Of a DNA stretch of 7,416 nt, positions 6,470 through 7,416 are shown piece by piece; the first letter of the stretch is position 1, and every line of letters begins with the position of its first letter. The stretch spans positions 1 through 7,416 of the forward strand of contig JAITHR010000186.1 of assembly GCA_031279895.1 (NCBI GenBank). The letters are read 5' to 3'. This DNA is from Spirochaetaceae bacterium. GTDB taxonomy: Bacteria > Spirochaetota > Spirochaetia > Treponematales > Breznakiellaceae. The notes under the pieces were generated by a model. It was not told where the DNA came from. It did no database searches and saw only the letters and a list, made by a program, of their open reading frames with translations. A program made the translations under genes and the position numbers.

Positions 6470-6499
6470 ATAATACCACATGAAACAATCCCTTGTCAA
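6470..6499 (-). promoter_or_regulatory. Sigma70-like promoter of dctP
   Basis: The minus strand reads TTGACA (6499-6494), an 18-bp spacer, then TATTAT (6475-6470), five of six to the consensus. The predicted start is near 6463, giving a leader of about 24 nt with GGAGGA before the ATG at 6439. Two ATTGTTT direct repeats, at 6483-6489 and 6498-6504, surround the -35 at a 15-bp spacing and could be an operator. The promoter sits just inside the inverted repeat. Confidence 0.75.
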
Positions 6500-6519
6500 A
6501 CAATTTCTCCCAGCCTCCG

Positions 6520-6690
6520 CCCGCCGGCGGCGGGTGGCACAGCACTGTTGTTTCTTAAATGGTGCAACACCCTGTCCGCCGGCGGCGCCGGAGGCACAGC
6601 ATGGCCGCCTGTTGTTTCCGAACGGTGCAACACCCTGTCCGGTTACTTCGCTGGCTGCTGATTAGGCGCGGCTACGCTTCGCGCCGTCTC
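6520..6690 (-). repeat. Composite GC-rich repeat, inverted copy (right arm)
   Basis: The reverse complement of about 6543-6690 aligns with copy 2 on the left, including a 57-bp perfect match (6562-6618 with 1194-1250). The GCAACACC subunits at 6564 and 6627 are again 63 bp apart. A GC-rich palindrome at 6520-6541 matches 1295-1316 in direct orientation. No transposase is visible. Together with the left copies it brackets the six-gene block. Confidence 0.88.
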
Positions 6691-6816
6691 CGGCGGTTTC
6701 ATAAGCGTCATGCGCTACGCCCCGAACAAAGACGGTCAGCTGACAGTCCGGCTTTGAGCCGCATAGCAGGAAGCCGTATAGAAAAAAACGTCCCGCAATA
6801 CGCCCCGAAACGCTCT
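6691..6816. other. Stretch between repeats, no supported gene
   Basis: No supported gene. A plus frame from about 6662 to a stop at 6755-6757 ends AVSGGFISVMRYAPNKDGQ and a few more residues, which resembles a protein C-terminus and could be a remnant of a lost gene; 31 codons is too short to tell. TACGCCCCGAA occurs at 6716 and 6800. Confidence 0.3.
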
Positions 6817-6984
6817 TGGAAAGATTCATTTCCGCCCTGGAAAGATTCATTTCCGTCCCGGAAAGATTCATTTCCGCCTTGGAAAGATTCATTTCCGTCC
6901 TGGAAAGATTCATTTCCGCCCTGGAAAGATTCATTTCCGCCCTGGAAAGATTCATTTCCGCCCTGGAAAGATTCATTTCCGCCC
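6817..6984 (-). repeat. 21-bp tandem array, family A inverted (8 units)
   Basis: Eight 21-bp units with core GGAAAGATTCATTTCC, the reverse complement of the array at 1-147. Variation is confined to the linker (CCGCCC, CCGTCC, CCGCCT) and the first base. A decayed unit follows at 6985-7005. From 7006 to 7060 no unit is recognisable. The MNLSRAE reading lies on the minus strand here, the same strand-relative frame as on the left. Confidence 0.95.
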
Positions 6985-7060
6985 TGGAAACAGACGTGGC
7001 CGCGACAAACGGAAATTCTCCTGTTTCGGGCGGGTATCTCTCCGCTTCGGCTGGAAGTCC

Positions 7061-7416
7061 GTCCAAGGTAAATGGGAGCCCGTCCAGAGTAAACGGGAGC
7101 CCGTCCAACATAAACGGGAGCCCGTCCAGAGTAAACGGGAGCCCGTCCAGAGTAAACGGGAGCCCGTCCAGAGTAAACGGGAGCCCGTCCAAGTTATTCG
7201 GGAGCCCGTCCAGAGTAAACGGGAGCCCGTCCAAGGTAAACGGGAGCCCGTCCAGAGTAAACGGGCGCCCGTCCAGAGTAAACGGGAGCCCGAATGGAGT
7301 ATTCGGGAGCCCGTCCAAGTCATCCGGACGTCCGGACAAAGCATCCGGACGTCCGGCCAGAGTAAACGTGCGCAAGTCCAACATAAACTTGCGCAAGTCC
7401 AACATAAACTTGCGCA
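7061..7416 (-). repeat. 21-bp tandem array, families E, D and C inverted (16 full units plus a partial)
   Basis: Family E (core ACGGGAGCCCGT with variants such as CGGGCGCCCG) fills twelve units from 7061 to 7312, family D (CCGGACGTCCGG) two units at 7313 and 7334, and family C (ACGTGCGCAAGT, ACTTGCGCAAGT) the rest, cut by the window end. All units keep the 21-bp phase. Linker CCAGAGTAA occurs with families E and C, and CCAACATAA with E (7103) and C (7376, 7397). A 247-codon minus frame covers this array and the family A array, but see the findings on open frames. Confidence 0.95.

Noticed and set aside
6440..6520. A BirA-type biotin operator, from TGTAACC at 6456-6462
   Set aside because: No matching half-site lies at the expected 14-15 bp spacing, and similar TGTAACC sequences occur in the composite repeats.

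Overview
This window carries six genes, all on the minus strand, framed on both sides by repeat arrays that are not convincingly coding. The organism is probably a repeat-rich, moderately GC-rich bacterium. The arrangement and the composite repeats remind me of gut (termite-type) Treponema genomes, but no marker gene is present, so that is a weak inference.

Gene block (about 1357-6439, minus strand, order of transcription): a TRAP transporter of the DctP/SiaP type (solute-binding protein dctP, small membrane subunit dctQ, large membrane subunit dctM), followed by an ECF-type vitamin transporter (bioY substrate-binding S component, ecfA ATPase, ecfT transmembrane coupling protein). A strong sigma70-like promoter (TTGACA, 18 bp, TATTAT) lies upstream of dctP, and good ribosome binding sites precede dctP, dctQ and dctM. 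dctQ/dctM, bioY/ecfA and ecfA/ecfT overlap, so translation is probably coupled. A 167-bp gap with hairpins separates dctP from dctQ and may hold binding-protein mRNA above membrane-subunit mRNA. The TRAP unit would import an organic (sugar) acid by ion symport. BioY-EcfA-EcfT would import biotin using ATP.

Left flank (1-1356): 21-bp tandem repeats (1-507 and 551-865), then two copies of a roughly 168-bp GC-rich composite repeat (about 960-1290) ending against the 3' end of ecfT. Right flank (6500-7416): a third, inverted copy of the composite repeat (about 6543-6690) next to the dctP promoter, a roughly 100-bp stretch with no gene, and more 21-bp arrays in the opposite orientation (6817-6984 and 7061 to the window end). 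The gene block is therefore bracketed by inverted repeats, including a 57-bp perfect match.

The most unusual element is the 21-bp array system. Each unit combines a palindromic or near-palindromic core of about 10-16 bp with a short linker. At least six core families occur, several share the same linkers, and the 21-bp phase is kept when one family changes to another. Twenty-one bp equals both two helical turns and seven codons, so phased protein-binding arrays and heptapeptide-coding repeats are both possible. Most units are open in five or six frames, so long reading frames there are weak evidence for coding. Fragments of the dispersed repeats also seem to have entered ecfT, adding an internal segment and its C-terminal tail.
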